Below are positions 5,496 to 12,050 of a stretch of DNA of 12,050 bases, in pieces. The number at the start of each line of letters is the position of its first letter. Positions within the stretch are counted from its first letter, which is position 1. A program made the translations under genes and the position numbers. The DNA is from Colivivens sp963640465 (GTDB taxonomy: Bacteria > Bacteroidota > Bacteroidia > Bacteroidales > Bacteroidaceae): the NCBI GenBank assembly GCA_963640465.1, contig CAVHYP010000065.1:1-12050 (forward strand). The letters are read 5' to 3'. The notes under the pieces were generated by a model. That model did no database searches and was not told the DNA's origin. It worked only from the letters and a program-made list of their open reading frames with translations.

Positions 5496-7976
5496 TCAGA
5501 TGAACAAGAGTCCTACTTGGTAAACCAATGCCGAGACTACCCACGCAAGGCAAGTGGTGTAGGCGGCAGCAAACGCAGCCCATCTCCATGATCCTGTCTC
5601 TCCCTTTATCGCTGCAATTGTAGCGAGGCAGGGGAAGTAAAGCAGCACGAAGAGCAGGAAACTGTAGGCCACGAGTCTTGCCCTTGGCTCAGCCTGTTCG
5701 TAGCTGATGCCGTTCATTGCTGCCACATCTGCAGTGAACTGCTCGTGCAGTTTCTCATATTTGCCTCCGTCATCGTTGTAGGAATCGTCGTCACCGAAGC
5801 TCTCGTCGTTGGAATAGAGCACGCCCATGGTTGATGCCACGATTTCCTTTGCGCCCACTCCTGCCACGATGCCCACATCGAGCTTCCAGTTGAAGCCCTG
5901 CGGTGTGAACACCGGTTCGATGGCTTTGCCTATGCGTCCGATGCAACTCTGTTCCTGCTGTTGTTGCTGACTGAGTGAATCGTTGTGGGGAAAATAGCCG
6001 AGCGCCCACACAATCAGTGTGGCTGCAAGAATTATTCCTCCCATCTTCTTCAGATATTGCTTGCCTTTTTCCCAGGTGTGGCGCGAAAGTGCCTTGCCTG
6101 TCGGGAAACGGTATGGAGGCAGTTCCATGACAAACGGCGTGTCTTCGCCCTTGACAATGAACTTGGTGAATATCTTGCTCATTATCACTGCCATCATGAT
6201 TCCAATGAAGTAAACCGAGAGCATGACAAGCCACTGCTGATTTCGGCTGAAGAAACTGCCGATTATCATTATATATATAGGAATGCGCGCTTCGCAACTC
6301 ATCAGCGGCAGTATGAGCATTGTCACAATCCTCGACCGCCGGCTCTCGATGGTGCGTGTTGCCATCACCGCAGGCACGTTGCACCCGAAGCCCATGATGA
6401 GCGGAATGAACGATTTGCCGTGAAGTCCCATGTTGTGCATCAGCTTGTCCATGATGAATGCGGCTCTCGACATGTAGCCGGAGTCTTCCATGAAGGAGAT
6501 GAAGAAATAGAGAATGAGAATTTGGGGCAGGAATACTGCCACACTGCCCACTCCGCCTATTATTCCGTCGACAATCATGTCTTTCACCGCTCCGTCGGGC
6601 ATGTAGGTGCCAATCAGTTCGCCGACCCATCCGAACAGGCTTTCAATCCAGTCCATCGGATAGGATCCAAGGGTAAATGTCACGTAGAACATCAGTCCGA
6701 GGATGAGGAGGAATATGGGGAAACCGATGAATTTGTTGGTGAGAATCTTGTCGAGCAGATGTGTCGTGCGATATGTGTTCTCATTGTCGCCAGTCTGATA
6801 ACAAGCCTCCTCCAGTGCTCCGTGGATGAATCCGTACTTGGCATCCATGATGGCAGTCTCGGAGTCTTCATTGGTTTCTTCCATCACTCGCCGTGCTGCC
6901 TCGTCGCGGTGCTGGAATATCTCGTCGGCATCCGGCATCTTTCTCACGTACTCCTCCACCCTACTGTCTTTCTCCAATAGTTTGATTGCGAGGTATCGTG
7001 TGGAAAACCGTTCGCGCAGGTCGGGCTCATTCTTCAGGTGTTCCTGAATGTCGAGGATTCCGTTCTCAATCTCATGTCCGTGGTTGATGTGGATGTGGCG
7101 GAAGTGCGGATCTTTGCCTTCTTCGCTTTCATACACTTCTATCACCTTGTGGAATAGTTCCTTCACTCCCTTGCCGCTGGTGAACACGGTTGGCTCCATC
7201 GGCACTCCGAATAGCTCGGACAGTTTGTTGTAGTCCACATTGTCACCGCGCTTTTCAGTCTCGTCGAACATGTTGAGTGCCACAACCATACGCACGTGCA
7301 TGTCGATGAGTTGGGTCGTGAGATAGAGGTTGCGCTCAAGGTTTGACGTGTCAATCACGTTGACCACAATGTCGGGAGTCTTGTAGATAAGTTGGTTTCT
7401 CACATAGATTTCTTCGGGCGAATAGACTGACAGCGAGTAGGTTCCGGGCAGGTCAACCAGATTGAACGTGTAGCCTTCGAACTCGGCATAGCCTTCCTTG
7501 GCATCGACTGTCACTCCCGAGTAATTGCCAACGCGTTCGTGAGCTCCCGAAGCAAAATTGAAGAGTGAGGTCTTTCCGCAGTTCGGATTGCCAACAAGTG
7601 CTACGTTGATGATTTTGCTCTTCTTCATTGCCACTTCCTCAATCTGTTTGTCGGTGAGCGTCCGGTCGTCGGTGCAGTCGGGGTCGACAATGCTTCCGAG
7701 CGCAGGTTCGCCTGTCGGGCGGACGGTTCCGAGTTCAAGCTTACGCGCTTCTTCCTCGGTCACCACCTCAATCATCCCTGCTTCGCTGTGTCGCAAGCTG
7801 ACCTCGTAGCCCATTATTTTGTATTTGACAGGGTCGCGGAACGGAGCATTGAGCAGAGCCTCTACTTTCTGACCCTTGATGAAGCCCATCTCCACCACTC
7901 GTTTTCTGAATCCGCCGTGACCATGCACTTTTATGATCACGCCCGATTCGCCTGTCTTTAGTTCTGAAAGTCTCAT
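5496..7976 (-). CDS. feoB: Ferrous iron transporter, FeoA-FeoB fusion
   Basis: An 826-residue inner-membrane Fe(II) transporter with a fused FeoA domain. Residues 1-75 (MRLSELKTGESGVIIKVHG and onward) are the SH3-like FeoA domain. A short linker leads to the FeoB GTPase domain: G1 GNPNCGKT near 129-136, G2/G3 region NYSGVTVDAKEG and VDLPGTYSL, and G4 ALNMFDE. Next come the helical GDI-like domain and the transmembrane core, with the gate motifs FGCNVPAVMATR (about residue 530) and SCEARIPIYIMI. A Gln run (SQQQQQEQS, about residue 670) and an acidic stretch (DESFGDDDSYNDDGG, about 720-735) lie in loops near the C-terminus. I start at ATG 7976 rather than an in-frame ATG at 8033, because FeoA domains begin at MRLSEL and a -7 promoter box lies between the two. 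The Cys-rich gene follows immediately. Confidence 0.96.
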   Translation of the reverse strand: MRLSELKTGESGVIIKVHGHGGFRKRVVEMGFIKGQKVEALLNAPFRDPVKYKIMGYEVSLRHSEAGMIEVVTEEEARKLELGTVRPTGEPALGSIVDPDCTDDRTLTDKQIEEVAMKKSKIINVALVGNPNCGKTSLFNFASGAHERVGNYSGVTVDAKEGYAEFEGYTFNLVDLPGTYSLSVYSPEEIYVRNQLIYKTPDIVVNVIDTSNLERNLYLTTQLIDMHVRMVVALNMFDETEKRGDNVDYNKLSELFGVPMEPTVFTSGKGVKELFHKVIEVYESEEGKDPHFRHIHINHGHEIENGILDIQEHLKNEPDLRERFSTRYLAIKLLEKDSRVEEYVRKMPDADEIFQHRDEAARRVMEETNEDSETAIMDAKYGFIHGALEEACYQTGDNENTYRTTHLLDKILTNKFIGFPIFLLILGLMFYVTFTLGSYPMDWIESLFGWVGELIGTYMPDGAVKDMIVDGIIGGVGSVAVFLPQILILYFFISFMEDSGYMSRAAFIMDKLMHNMGLHGKSFIPLIMGFGCNVPAVMATRTIESRRSRIVTMLILPLMSCEARIPIYIMIIGSFFSRNQQWLVMLSVYFIGIMMAVIMSKIFTKFIVKGEDTPFVMELPPYRFPTGKALSRHTWEKGKQYLKKMGGIILAATLIVWALGYFPHNDSLSQQQQQEQSCIGRIGKAIEPVFTPQGFNWKLDVGIVAGVGAKEIVASTMGVLYSNDESFGDDDSYNDDGGKYEKLHEQFTADVAAMNGISYEQAEPRARLVAYSFLLFVLLYFPCLATIAAIKGETGSWRWAAFAAAYTTCLAWVVSALVYQVGLLFI

Positions 7977-8002
7977 AATACGATTTATCCTGAAATCAAG
8001 TG

Positions 8003-8010
8003 CAAAGTTA
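8003..8010 (-). promoter_or_regulatory. Bacteroidetes -7 promoter box for feoAB
   Basis: Minus strand TAACTTTG, a complete match to TAnnTTTG, 26 bp upstream of the feoAB ATG at 7976. The -33 region has no clear TTG. The position supports the shorter FeoA start. Confidence 0.6.
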
Positions 8011-8054
8011 CGCATAAATTTGCAATCTGCCATTACCTTATACTGAGTAAATTG

Positions 8055-8096
8055 GATGAGCGGTCGTATAAATCGATACGTCTGGTCGTCCTCATC
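8055..8096. repeat. Imperfect inverted repeat upstream of feoAB
   Basis: Outer arms GATGAG (8055-8060) and CTCATC (8091-8096); inner arms CGTAT (8065-8069) and ATACG (8076-8080) around a 6-base loop, with unequal internal loops of 4 and 10 bases. It lies about 45 bp upstream of the feoAB -7 box and could be an operator or simply the remains of an RNA-forming segment. Confidence 0.4.
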
Positions 8097-8212
8097 GTTT
8101 TCATTTCGAACCTTTATCCGCAGGTGATATCAAGTCTTATCGCCCAATCAGAGCAATTTGCCCCATTTAAAGCTCAGAATTCAATTATTTTTCAATTATT
8201 ATCCGTTGAATG

Positions 8213-8243
8213 TTGCTTGTAAATGAATTTTTTTATAACTTTG
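8213..8243 (+). promoter_or_regulatory. Bacteroidetes promoter (-33/-7) for the DUF4105 gene
   Basis: The -7 box TAACTTTG is at 8236-8243 and a -33 TTG at 8213-8215, with a 20-bp spacer, which is normal for Bacteroidetes. Transcription would start near 8250, giving a leader of about 65 nt to the ATG at 8316 and ruling out the in-frame ATG at 8223. This is the best-formed promoter in the window. Confidence 0.7.
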
Positions 8244-8253
8244 CATTTATACA

Positions 8254-8268
8254 TCCTCCGGTGGAGGA
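8254..8268 (+). other. Small hairpin in the 5' leader of the DUF4105 mRNA
   Basis: TCCTCC (8254-8259) pairs with GGAGGA (8263-8268) around a GGT loop: six perfect base pairs lying within a few bases of the predicted transcript 5' end. It could stabilise the transcript. No riboswitch class is recognised. Confidence 0.45.
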
Positions 8269-8315
8269 AGGCAGGAGAAGAAACTGAGGGGACGAATCAA
8301 ATAAAGGAAACTTAC

Positions 8316-9356
8316 ATGAAGAAAAGCGGAGCTATACTGACATTGATTTTGCTGTTGTTTGGTCTCACGGGATTGAAGGCAGAGAATGTGTCGTTTGTGT
8401 GTGCCACACTCGTAACCGTAGACCCCGACGAAGCTCATGTGCAGTCCGCCTACGGCCATGCCTTTCTCCGGATGCAGTGCCCAAGCGAGAAACTCGACTA
8501 CTGCTTCAGCCTCGAGACACAAGGATGGACTCAGCCGCTCAACATACTGACTGGCAACTATCAGGTGAGGCTGATTGCCAAGCCGACAGCTGAATACATC
8601 AGCCAGTTCGACAACGACAGTTGCCACCGGCAGCTCCACCACTACCCTCTCAACCTCACTACCGACGAGCTCAAGCACCTGTGGAAAGACCTCGATGACA
8701 CGATGATGGAGCAGACCCTGCCCTATCACGACTTCGTGAAGAACGGTTGCAGCCAGGGAATCATGAACATCGTGATGCGCAACATCAATGGCATGGTTGT
8801 GTTTGACGAGGCGAAGATTGAGCTCTATGGCACCACAACGCTGGGCCTGGCACTGAAGAACCTGCAGCACCCGAGTTATGTGGAGACTGTCCTGCCACTG
8901 CTATCCAATCACAATACCGTGTTCGGACGGCTCGAACCAAGCCAAAGGCTCTTCATCCCCACATGCCTTCCGCAGATCCTTGCCAGCGCAACTATCAAGG
9001 ACGCCAACGGAGAAAACCGACCGCTGATAAAGCCCGGAACAAGAGTGGAAAGCATTGCCACACGCAGCAGTTTTCCCTGGACCTACACTTTGCAAGTGGT
9101 GCTGGCAGTCGCGCTCTACACCTTATATATAATAATGGTGCGAAAACGGAAAATTCCACACAAGGTGGCAAAGCCACTTGGCATCATCCTCGTCACCGCC
9201 TACACGTTACTCTTTCTGCTGATGGTTTGGGTCACGGCAACCACCCGGGTGAGTGTCTTCAGCGGATGGACTTGGAGCTACATTTGGATCAATCCAATTT
9301 GGGTGTTCGTAGCATGGAAATTCATTAGCCCCGGCAAGGGCAAAATATTTCTCTGA
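8316..9356 (+). CDS. DUF4105 / Lnb-like membrane protein (putative lipoprotein N-acyltransferase family)
   Basis: A 346-residue envelope protein. A signal peptide (MKKSGAILTLILLLFGLTGLKA) precedes a periplasmic domain with the two hallmark segments of DUF4105: SAYGHAFLRM (His48) and YHDFVKNGCSQGI (Cys145), a plausible Cys-His catalytic pair. Three hydrophobic segments follow near the C-terminus (about 275-300, 308-332 and 325-342), ending in WVFVAWKFISPGKGKIFL. DUF4105 is the family to which the Bacteroides lipoprotein N-acyltransferase Lnb has been assigned; that enzyme completes triacylation of lipoproteins. Whether this copy does so or is a divergent paralogue cannot be decided, because the usual NC near the Cys is NGC here. 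The ATG at 8316 is preceded by AAAGGAAA and directly begins a signal peptide. Its stop codon is also the first stop of tandem array C. Confidence 0.82.
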   Translation: MKKSGAILTLILLLFGLTGLKAENVSFVCATLVTVDPDEAHVQSAYGHAFLRMQCPSEKLDYCFSLETQGWTQPLNILTGNYQVRLIAKPTAEYISQFDNDSCHRQLHHYPLNLTTDELKHLWKDLDDTMMEQTLPYHDFVKNGCSQGIMNIVMRNINGMVVFDEAKIELYGTTTLGLALKNLQHPSYVETVLPLLSNHNTVFGRLEPSQRLFIPTCLPQILASATIKDANGENRPLIKPGTRVESIATRSSFPWTYTLQVVLAVALYTLYIIMVRKRKIPHKVAKPLGIILVTAYTLLFLLMVWVTATTRVSVFSGWTWSYIWINPIWVFVAWKFISPGKGKIFL

Positions 9357-9414
9357 CTAGGAAAAACTATTTTTCTGACCAGGAAAAAAGTTTTCTCTGA
9401 CTAGGAAACAAAAA
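9349..9414. repeat. 22-bp tandem repeat array C (clear part), starting across the DUF4105 stop codon
   Basis: Three exact-length 22-bp units start at 9349, 9371 and 9393, each containing CTGACTAGGAAA or CTGACCAGGAAA. The first unit holds the last two sense codons and the TGA of the DUF4105 gene; TGA recurs at 9376 and 9398. By eye units 1/2 match at 17 of 22 positions and 1/3 at 18 of 22. Confidence 0.88.
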
Positions 9415-9590
9415 AGCCCTTATTTGAAGGCAGGAAAACGGAGGCAAGAAAACGAGGGAATCAAGATAATCAAATAAAGGATTCGAAGACGAAAAATAAG
9501 GAGACGCAAGACAAGAAACAAAGAGACGAAAACAAGGAAACGAGGGATCGGAGTCCGAACAAGAAAACAAGAAATTAGAAACAACGAAAT
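9415..9590. repeat. Purine-rich tract in the same 22-bp register (decayed extension of array C)
   Basis: This non-coding stretch is nearly all A and G on the plus strand. If the register of array C is carried on, blocks start at 9415, 9437, 9459, 9481, 9503, 9525, 9547 and 9569. Blocks 9437 and 9525 match at 17 of 22 positions, and 9503/9525 at 14 of 22. Because the tract is purine-rich, part of this similarity is expected by chance. A minus-strand reading frame across it encodes only low-complexity Ser/Phe/Leu sequence and is not believable as a gene. No promoter box for the next gene is recognised here or in 9591-9644. Confidence 0.5.
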
Positions 9591-9644
9591 TAGTAAATAC
9601 ATTCAACTAAAAACATTTTATTAACCAACAAAAAACAAAGCAGT

Positions 9645-12050
9645 ATGAAGAAAAATCTACTTTACGCAAAGGCTGCGCTGTTTGCTGTCGGAGGCTTGAT
9701 GAGCCTGCAGGCATACGGCTACAACCCAGTTACATTCTACGGCTCAGCCGACGCATCGGTAACTCCTACCGGAGCAGGCAAAGTGTACATCGCTTCTGAG
9801 GACGCAGAAGACGGCGTGGCAGACGACAAGTTTGCTGAGACATCAACAATGCCCTCATCAGCATTCACCGGCTTCTCATATGACGAAGCAAGCCAGGCAA
9901 CATATGCCAATGTCTATCCTTACCTCTATTCACAGCCAGCCGAAGGCTACGGACTGGTGGGATGGAAACTGAAAGGATCGGATGAATATCTTGGTCACGA
10001 CAATCCTACTGTAGGTTATTTCACCACCACAAGCAAGGATGCCGAAAACCCAACCAACGCATCATTCGTTGCCGTATTCGGCAAGGACTACACATCATCA
10101 ATCGCCAATGCCGACCTCTCTTCAACCGACAACACAGACAACTGGAACCTAGTCAACACCAAGGGCATTGACAAAGCAGGCATCGTGAAGGTTGGTTCAG
10201 GCAAGTCCGGCGTTGAAATGAGCCAGGTAGTCAAGAACCTCCCAGTCGGCAAATACCGTCTGACAGCCCAGGCTACTTACCGTTACGGATCAACCGAGCT
10301 GGATGAGTACAATGCATTGCAGGACTCATCAATCAACACAAAGCTTGCGTCACTCAATGTAGTAACAGCAGACAGTACTTATTCCACTCCAGTCCAGAAC
10401 CGCTTCGATGCCTACGCAACAGATTCAATCGAAGGTTCAGTGAGGGTAGCAGATGACTTCTTCGTTGCCAACTCTTCAGCAGCAGTCAAGGCAAGATTCG
10501 ACCAGGGTTACTACAAGAACGAAGTTGAGTTCGAAGTAACTGCCGCCGGCGACGTTACCATCTCAATCACAAAGGCAGAGGAAGCCAACGACTACTTGGT
10601 AATCGGTGCATGGAGCCTGCTTCAGATGAGAAGCGGTCTGCCCGACGGAACAGTAGTTTACACAGAAGAGGCAGAGCTTGGCAACTGGACAAAGACTGAC
10701 TACGAGGGTGTAGCTGCAAACGGAGACTTCCACCTCAATACATGGTCAGGCGAAGGTAAGTACGACGGAACAGGCATGACCACTCCGTTCCTTGAGTTCT
10801 GGGTTAGCAGGACTTCCGGTTCACTGAACAAGGCAACAATCAAGCACTCAACCATCACAGGCCTCGTTCCAGGTCTCTATACAGCAAGTCTGCGTGTACG
10901 TGCCTACAACGAAGCAAACCAGAACAAGCCTGAAGGAGCTTGCCTCACAGTCAATGGAGTAAGCATGGAACTCAGCGACAACATTCCGTTCACCTACAAC
11001 AACATGGCAGGAAACTACAATAAATTCCAGCTCCTCTTCGAAGTTGGTGACGACGGAAATGCAGACGTTGCATTCGACCTCTACGATCCAAACTTCAACT
11101 GGGTTGCTATCAAGGACCTCAGCATCACAAGCGTAAGCGAATATCCAGAGGTAGCAGCAATAAACCTCGACGGTATGCATCTGAATGCAGACACAAAGGC
11201 AAACTACGAGAACATCATTGCCAAATACCAGGCAGTGCCTTCTGTACAAGCCTATGCAGCCTACCTGAATGCAGAATACAAAGTAAAGAACTCAATCAAC
11301 AGTTATGCAGAACTGAAGTCAGAACTCGCTTATGTCGACTCACTGAAGAAGCATACAGACCTCACTGCAGACTCTGTTGCTGCTGTCTACAAGGACAAGT
11401 TCGAAGCAGGAACACTTGTTGACGAAGAAATCCCTGCAATCGTCGATGAAATCCACGCAGCATGCAAGGTTTCAGCTCTTAGCCAAACAGAAGCAGGTTC
11501 CGACATGTCAATCGCATTCGAAGACGTTGCAACATCCCTCACCGGATGGTCACACGACTTCACTGCCGACGGAACAACAGGCTCATTCGAAGTCAACACA
11601 TGGTCAACTGAAGGTCTGTCAGACGGTTCTGAAGTCCTCGTTCCATTCGTTCAGAGCTGGGTTGGAAAGGGAAGCTTCCTCTCACCTGCTAAAATCTATT
11701 ACACACTCACTGGCATGCAGCCAGGTACTTACACCATCAGCCTCCTTGCACGCGCTTACAACGAAGGTTCTACCGACACACCAGCAGGTGCTGTAGTATT
11801 TGCAGGCGAGAACGAAGGTGACAGCATCCAGGCAGGTACAGCATTCACATACAACGGCATGGCTGGAGTTTATGGCAAGTACGTAATCAAGGGTGAAGTA
11901 GGCGAAGACGGAACACTCAATGTTGGTTTCAACCTCGCTGAGCCAAACTTCAACTGGTTTGCAGTCAAGAGTCTCAACGTAGTCTACGATGGTGTTGTTG
12001 CAAAGACTGACACAATCGAATACCCATTCGAGTCTTACACTGGAAACTCC
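9645..12050 (+). CDS. Large secreted repeat-domain protein (partial, runs off right edge)
   Basis: The frame stays open for 802 codons to the window edge. MKKNLLYAKAALFAVGGLMS with LQAYG is a signal peptide cleaved near residue 23-25. Residues about 26-150 form a beta-rich N-terminal domain (APTG-like segment TPTGAGKVYIAS, closing with FVAVFG). About 155-340 is a second beta-sandwich-like domain (LPVGKYRLTAQATYRYG). Then come two copies of one domain, about 345-505 and 625-790, offset by about 286 residues. They share NTWSxEG, PGxYxxSLxxRAYNE, FTYNxMAGxYxK, VGxDG and PNFNWxAxK. Between them lies a helical segment (TKANYENIIAKYQAVPS, AELKSELAYVDSLKKH). The duplicated unit looks like a carbohydrate- or ligand-binding beta-sandwich, but I do not recognise the exact family. 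The protein is acidic and poor in Cys. Codon choice is strongly skewed (GCA, TCA, ACA, AAC, AAG), suggesting high expression. No C-terminal sorting signal can be seen because the gene is truncated. Confidence 0.9.
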   Translation, partial: MKKNLLYAKAALFAVGGLMSLQAYGYNPVTFYGSADASVTPTGAGKVYIASEDAEDGVADDKFAETSTMPSSAFTGFSYDEASQATYANVYPYLYSQPAEGYGLVGWKLKGSDEYLGHDNPTVGYFTTTSKDAENPTNASFVAVFGKDYTSSIANADLSSTDNTDNWNLVNTKGIDKAGIVKVGSGKSGVEMSQVVKNLPVGKYRLTAQATYRYGSTELDEYNALQDSSINTKLASLNVVTADSTYSTPVQNRFDAYATDSIEGSVRVADDFFVANSSAAVKARFDQGYYKNEVEFEVTAAGDVTISITKAEEANDYLVIGAWSLLQMRSGLPDGTVVYTEEAELGNWTKTDYEGVAANGDFHLNTWSGEGKYDGTGMTTPFLEFWVSRTSGSLNKATIKHSTITGLVPGLYTASLRVRAYNEANQNKPEGACLTVNGVSMELSDNIPFTYNNMAGNYNKFQLLFEVGDDGNADVAFDLYDPNFNWVAIKDLSITSVSEYPEVAAINLDGMHLNADTKANYENIIAKYQAVPSVQAYAAYLNAEYKVKNSINSYAELKSELAYVDSLKKHTDLTADSVAAVYKDKFEAGTLVDEEIPAIVDEIHAACKVSALSQTEAGSDMSIAFEDVATSLTGWSHDFTADGTTGSFEVNTWSTEGLSDGSEVLVPFVQSWVGKGSFLSPAKIYYTLTGMQPGTYTISLLARAYNEGSTDTPAGAVVFAGENEGDSIQAGTAFTYNGMAGVYGKYVIKGEVGEDGTLNVGFNLAEPNFNWFAVKSLNVVYDGVVAKTDTIEYPFESYTGNS

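Larger units (their letters stand above)
7977..8315. other. Divergent promoter region between feoAB and the DUF4105 gene
   Basis: This 339-bp non-coding stretch carries two divergent -7 boxes (8003-8010 minus, 8236-8243 plus), an imperfect inverted repeat at 8055-8096 (GATGAG/CTCATC outside, CGTAT/ATACG inside), a tandem TTCAATTATT direct repeat at 8180-8189 and 8191-8200, and a 5'-UTR hairpin at 8254-8268. I looked for a classical Fur box upstream of feoAB and did not find a convincing one. Confidence 0.7.

Noticed and set aside
5985..6980. Plus-strand frame of 331 codons opposite feoAB
   Set aside because: Antisense shadow of FeoB, His/Glu-rich, with no start context and no recognisable domain.
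7977..8315. Fur box upstream of feoAB
   Set aside because: AT-rich segments are present, but none fits the classical GATAATGATAATCATTATC pattern well enough to annotate.
8223..8315. Longer start (ATG 8223) for the DUF4105 protein
   Set aside because: It lies upstream of the -7 box at 8236-8243; ATG 8316 directly begins a normal signal peptide.
9408..9431. Terminator-like hairpin (GCC.TT/AAGGC) with an adjacent A-run
   Set aside because: The U-tract would be on the minus strand, where there is no gene to terminate; on the plus strand no U-tract follows. The stem is short and bulged.
9367..9606. Minus-strand open frame of about 79 codons in the purine-rich gap
   Set aside because: It is a low-complexity Ser/Phe/Leu translation of a purine tract and tandem repeat, without homology-like features.
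10848..11249. Minus-strand frame opposite the large secreted protein
   Set aside because: A by-product of the strongly skewed codon use of the sense gene; Cys/Val-rich, with no family features.

Overview
The window looks like a chromosomal segment of a Bacteroidales bacterium, most likely Prevotella or a close relative. The evidence is the gene content (a receiver-less sigma-54 activator followed directly by an LptE-like lipoprotein, a one-piece FeoA-FeoB fusion with a small Cys-rich partner, a DUF4105/Lnb-type membrane protein, a large secreted repeat protein), the repeated Bacteroidetes -7 promoter box TAnnTTTG, and the absence of strong Shine-Dalgarno sequences. I saw no IS element, tRNA, rRNA, CRISPR array or phage gene.

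Layout. Bases 1-1425 (minus strand) hold a sigma-54 activator overlapping by 17 bp the start of an LptE-like lipoprotein gene that leaves the window. Bases 1741-3938 (minus) form a tight operon: an unknown single-pass membrane protein, rsmG, and a metallo-beta-lactamase-fold hydrolase. Bases 4146-5240 (minus) hold a single gene for a RidA-fold, chorismatase-like protein. Bases 5304-7976 (minus) are the ferrous-iron uptake unit: the FeoAB fusion, then a 62-residue Cys-rich membrane protein. A divergent promoter region (7977-8315) separates this from two plus-strand genes: a DUF4105/Lnb-like membrane protein (8316-9356) and a secreted multidomain protein of at least 802 residues (9645 to the right edge) with a clear internal duplication.

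The least expected feature is non-coding. Three intergenic spaces, each directly downstream of the last gene of a transcription unit (after 1741 and 4146 on the minus strand, after 9356 on the plus strand), are occupied by degenerate tandem repeats with a period of about 22 bp. The three arrays do not share a sequence, only the period, and in each the repeat register runs through the stop codon of the adjoining gene. In the clearest case TGA recurs at 9354, 9376 and 9398. I see no conventional hairpin-plus-U-tract terminator at those gene ends. This suggests a period-constrained 3'-end element, perhaps arising by expansion of gene-tail sequence, and it is the main candidate for something undescribed.

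Most genes here are housekeeping or envelope functions (iron uptake, ribosome methylation, lipoprotein/LPS assembly, detoxification). The large secreted protein and the chorismatase-like gene are the accessory elements.
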